Source: Yponomeuta sedellus
Lineage: Eukaryota > Arthropoda > Insecta > Lepidoptera > Yponomeutidae
Direction: 5' to 3'
DNA: 64,000 nt
NCBI GenBank assembly: GCA_934045075.1
Contig: OW203732.1
Location: forward strand, 7,217,001-7,281,000
Part shown: positions 61,735-64,000 of the stretch, in pieces
How positions within the stretch are numbered: position 1 is the first letter of the stretch
Layout: every line of letters begins with the position of its first letter
Program-made: the position numbers and the translations under genes
Notes under the pieces: model-generated
What the model was told of the DNA's origin: nothing
Seen by the model: only the letters and a program-made list of their open reading frames with translations
Database searches by the model: none

Positions 61735-61895
61735 CCTGCTAAGGATAATTTTAGAAACCTATTTAGAGGCTAAAAATTTGATCCATGCCGGGACTCGAAC
61801 CCGCGACCTCTGGCACAGTTAGCTAGAGGTCGGAGGTTCGAGTCCCGGCAGGGGTCGAATTTTTAGTCTCTAAATAGGTTTTTAGAACCATTATT
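61735..61895. repeat. T1 inverted pair
   Basis: Antisense tail plus T-arm (61740-61812), then a sense T-arm plus tail (61825-61890), facing each other across about 12 bases. Both halves have the tail (CCTATTTAGAGGC / CTCTAAATAGG) and the B-box region (GGTTCGAGTCCCGG). A third example of T1 with an inverted partner. Confidence 0.78.
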
Positions 61896-62700
61896 GTTGT
61901 GGCACATTTTCCTTTGAATGTAAGAATAAATTAATCAATTATTTACAGGATTTGTCTTATGACGAGACAGAGAATCTACTTAAATAAAATTATTATCAAA
62001 TTCTTACAGCTCTCTACTCATATGCTGCAACTTACACATCACGCTCTCTCTTACACATACAGGCTCACACACAACACTTAATCTTAAACATACACACACA
62101 CACACACACATTCACATACAATTAAGTAATAACTAACCATATTCACCAATTCATCCGTATACTTGAGACACATAATACTTAAATTAATAATGTCTGAAAT
62201 TGATCTGTACATTAAGTACAAAACAAACAAATTGTCAAAATACAGGACCACCTAGCTTGGCAATTAGTTGAATTGATAATTGTACCATTAGCCTTTAAGT
62301 GATTTTGTAGAGCCCTCAAGGCTTATAAACCGTGCATAAATGTTGTTCTTTATGGTGAGAAATTAACTTTTACTTTACATTTGCACGACTGAAAATAGTT
62401 CCACGGCTCGCCAAAAACACGCGATAAAGTCCATCCATCGCTCCACAAACACGTATGTCATGCCATAAATAGCCGCGGACTCCGGAGGCCACTCTGGACC
62501 CTTACGCGAAGGCCACAAACCCTAAAACGAGTTTAATGCAGCGGTCACTAAACTACATAGTCGGCCCATTTCTGCGGGTGCCCGCTATTAAGATAACAAT
62601 GTCCTCTAACGGCCACTTGTGTGCCCACAGCCTAATAAGGCGCGATACAGATTGGTACACGTTGATGAATTCGGAAAGTCATAAGTAACTTTGCTAAGTA
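61896..62700. other. No gene recognised; GC-richer patch
   Basis: (AC)n at 62092-62110. Positions 62400-62670 are GC-richer and not repeated here. No ORF with a known domain. Possible conserved non-coding DNA, but untested. Confidence 0.35.
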
Positions 62701-62704
62701 AGGT

Positions 62705-62786
62705 TATCTCTTACAGAGATAAGCTGGCCTTTGTACAAGTTATTTCTTATGTAATGTCCTATTTAATGTTTCGTGTGCAATAAAGT
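62705..62786 (+). repeat. LINE 3'-tail with hairpin
   Basis: ATCTCTTACAGAGATAAGCT, GGCCTTTGTACAAGTTAT, then GTGTGCAATAAAGTA. It runs directly into the (TATAA)n array. Confidence 0.7.
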
Positions 62787-63012
62787 ATAATATAATATAA
62801 TATAATATAATATAATATAATATAATATAATATAATATAATATAATATAATATAATATAATATAATATAATATAATATAATATAATATAATATAATATAA
62901 TATAATATAATATAATATAATATAATATAATATAATATAATATAATATAATATAATATAATATAATATAATATAATATAATATAATATAATATAATATAA
63001 TATAATATAATA
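62787..63012. repeat. (TATAA)n microsatellite at a LINE tail
   Basis: About 45 uninterrupted pentamers that begin at the end of the LINE 3' tail (AATAAAGTATAATATAA). Reverse ORFs of YIIL repeats are artefacts. Confidence 0.95.
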
Positions 63013-63790
63013 TTAATATATAACAACTTCTTCTAAAACACAAGGGATTACTTTTACATTTGACGGGTTACTTTCTTGAGTTCTAAAGAAGTTTGAACGA
63101 TATTTGATTCACCGAACACGATTATCTAATCTAAGTCACCACTGTACATGGTTTTATTGCACCCAAGTAATTAAAAACCTTATTAACGTTTCACCTAATT
63201 TTGATTAATCAAATTCTGTTTACTTTAATTAATTCTACTTCTAATATTAAATACTGTAACACTAACCTCTTGAGGTGCTCTGCCTGAGGGGCTAGGTTTA
63301 TGCGCGACCCGGTGAAATACTACCCGGGTTGGCGCTTTCAAGGATGCCTATGGGGACTACTCACAAATGACTACGCTTGGATTCCAAAAACCGACACCAT
63401 TTAATATATACAGGCCTAATATTTACATAATTAACCCTAAACACTCAAATTGTCTCTCACTTAACCTACCACTGGTTTTAACCATTGTCCCTGTATTATC
63501 ACTGTCTTTGTTACACCACCGACACTCACACGACTTAACTACTGATGGACACTAGGGGCGACTTGCTCACTATTATCAACTGCTGTACTTATTCCTGGTG
63601 AGAGGTACCTACGACTCTCAATGATCCTGGAGTGGCCGATATCGGGATCCCCAACATACCGCTCTCAGGATTCCTTATTATCTGGGGTGGCCACCATCGG
63701 GAACCCCAACGTGCCAGCACCCAGAGGCTAAGGCGGGCACACGAGATGTCCTAGGCCGGCTAATATAATATGTAAATTCGCTTTTTTTTT
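63013..63790. other. No gene recognised; possible retroposon 5' sequence
   Basis: Contains two related blocks, GAGTGGCCGATATCGGGATCCCCAAC (63631) and GGGTGGCCACCATCGGGAACCCCAAC (63684), and CCCGGTGAAATACTACCCGGG near 63309. This may be the 5' UTR of a non-LTR element or another repeat. Not identified. Confidence 0.35.
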
Positions 63791-63799
63791 CTTTTTTTG

Positions 63800-63910
63800 C
63801 ACTAAGAGGGTCTAAGTACCGGAAAGCGCCGGGCGTGCATGCAACGACTAATGAATATTGATGAACTCGAAGAGGTTTTCCGGAATCGAAGCAAGTGCTA
63901 AGCCTTGCCC
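63800..63910 (+). repeat. LINE 3'-end fragment
   Basis: GCGCCGGGCGTGCATGCAACGACTAATGAATATTGATGAA is close to 46230-46275, followed by GGAATCGAAGCAAGTG. Degenerate. Confidence 0.55.
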
Positions 63911-64000
63911 CTAGGAACGATAACTATCTAGAAACAATAACCTCTATTCCGTAGTCTCGGGACTGATTGACATTTAGCTTATTCTCAACTAGCTCTGCCC

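Overview
This is animal nuclear DNA, most likely from a moth or butterfly (Lepidoptera). It is AT-rich, with spliced coding sequence, no operons, and very dense SINE, LINE, MITE and Helitron debris. I infer the group from the kinds of repeat (RTE-type LINE tails ending in a 'GTCCAGCAGTGGACTAATA' motif, Helitrons ending CTAG, a mori/cecropia-like mariner) and from the insect-type digestive protease. The species cannot be read from the window.

Only one host protein-coding gene is clearly supported: a five-exon secreted S1A serine protease (chymotrypsin-like, 261 codons) on the + strand at 44714-52899. It has a TATA box/initiator, a palindromic GATA pair upstream and a poly(A) signal. All four introns carry repeats: a LINE fragment 40 bases before exon 2, two 5S-rRNA-derived SINEs, tRNA-derived SINEs, an RTE-tailed SINE with its target-site duplication (TSD), and a (TAAA)n array of about 1.27 kb in intron 3.

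The autonomous-type mobile elements are a nearly intact 5.6-kb non-LTR retrotransposon of the I/Jockey group (22779-28375: ORF1 with three zinc knuckles; ORF2 with endonuclease, reverse transcriptase and RNase H; one frameshift; 10-12 bp TSD) and a 1285-bp mariner (39898-41182) with TIRs, a TA duplication and a frameshifted D,D34D transposase. Degraded LINE ends occur at 5311-5631, 15391-15546, 41220-41640, 46005-46365 and 57059-57480.

Most of the rest is non-autonomous repeats. There are two families of SINE with 5S-rRNA heads (about 20 pieces), at least five tRNA-like SINE families, one SINE that shares its 3' tail with an RTE LINE, Helitron-like elements, and four TIR elements (2555-2943, 57940-58232, 59234-59800 with 8-bp TSD, 60273-61708 with 8-bp TSD).

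The most unusual structures are: (1) T1, a tRNA-like repeat inserted as head-to-tail dimers with an inverted copy, each bounded by a single 12-bp TSD at two separate sites; (2) a 6-bp stem with a 3-base loop that covaries among LINE 3' tails; (3) five near-perfect short hairpins suggesting snap-back duplications; (4) microsatellites that begin exactly at retroposon 3' ends. The regions between 6.5-10 kb, 16.7-18.7 kb, 30.1-31.4 kb and 61.9-62.7 kb show no recognisable genes. A few GC-richer, non-repetitive patches there could be regulatory DNA.
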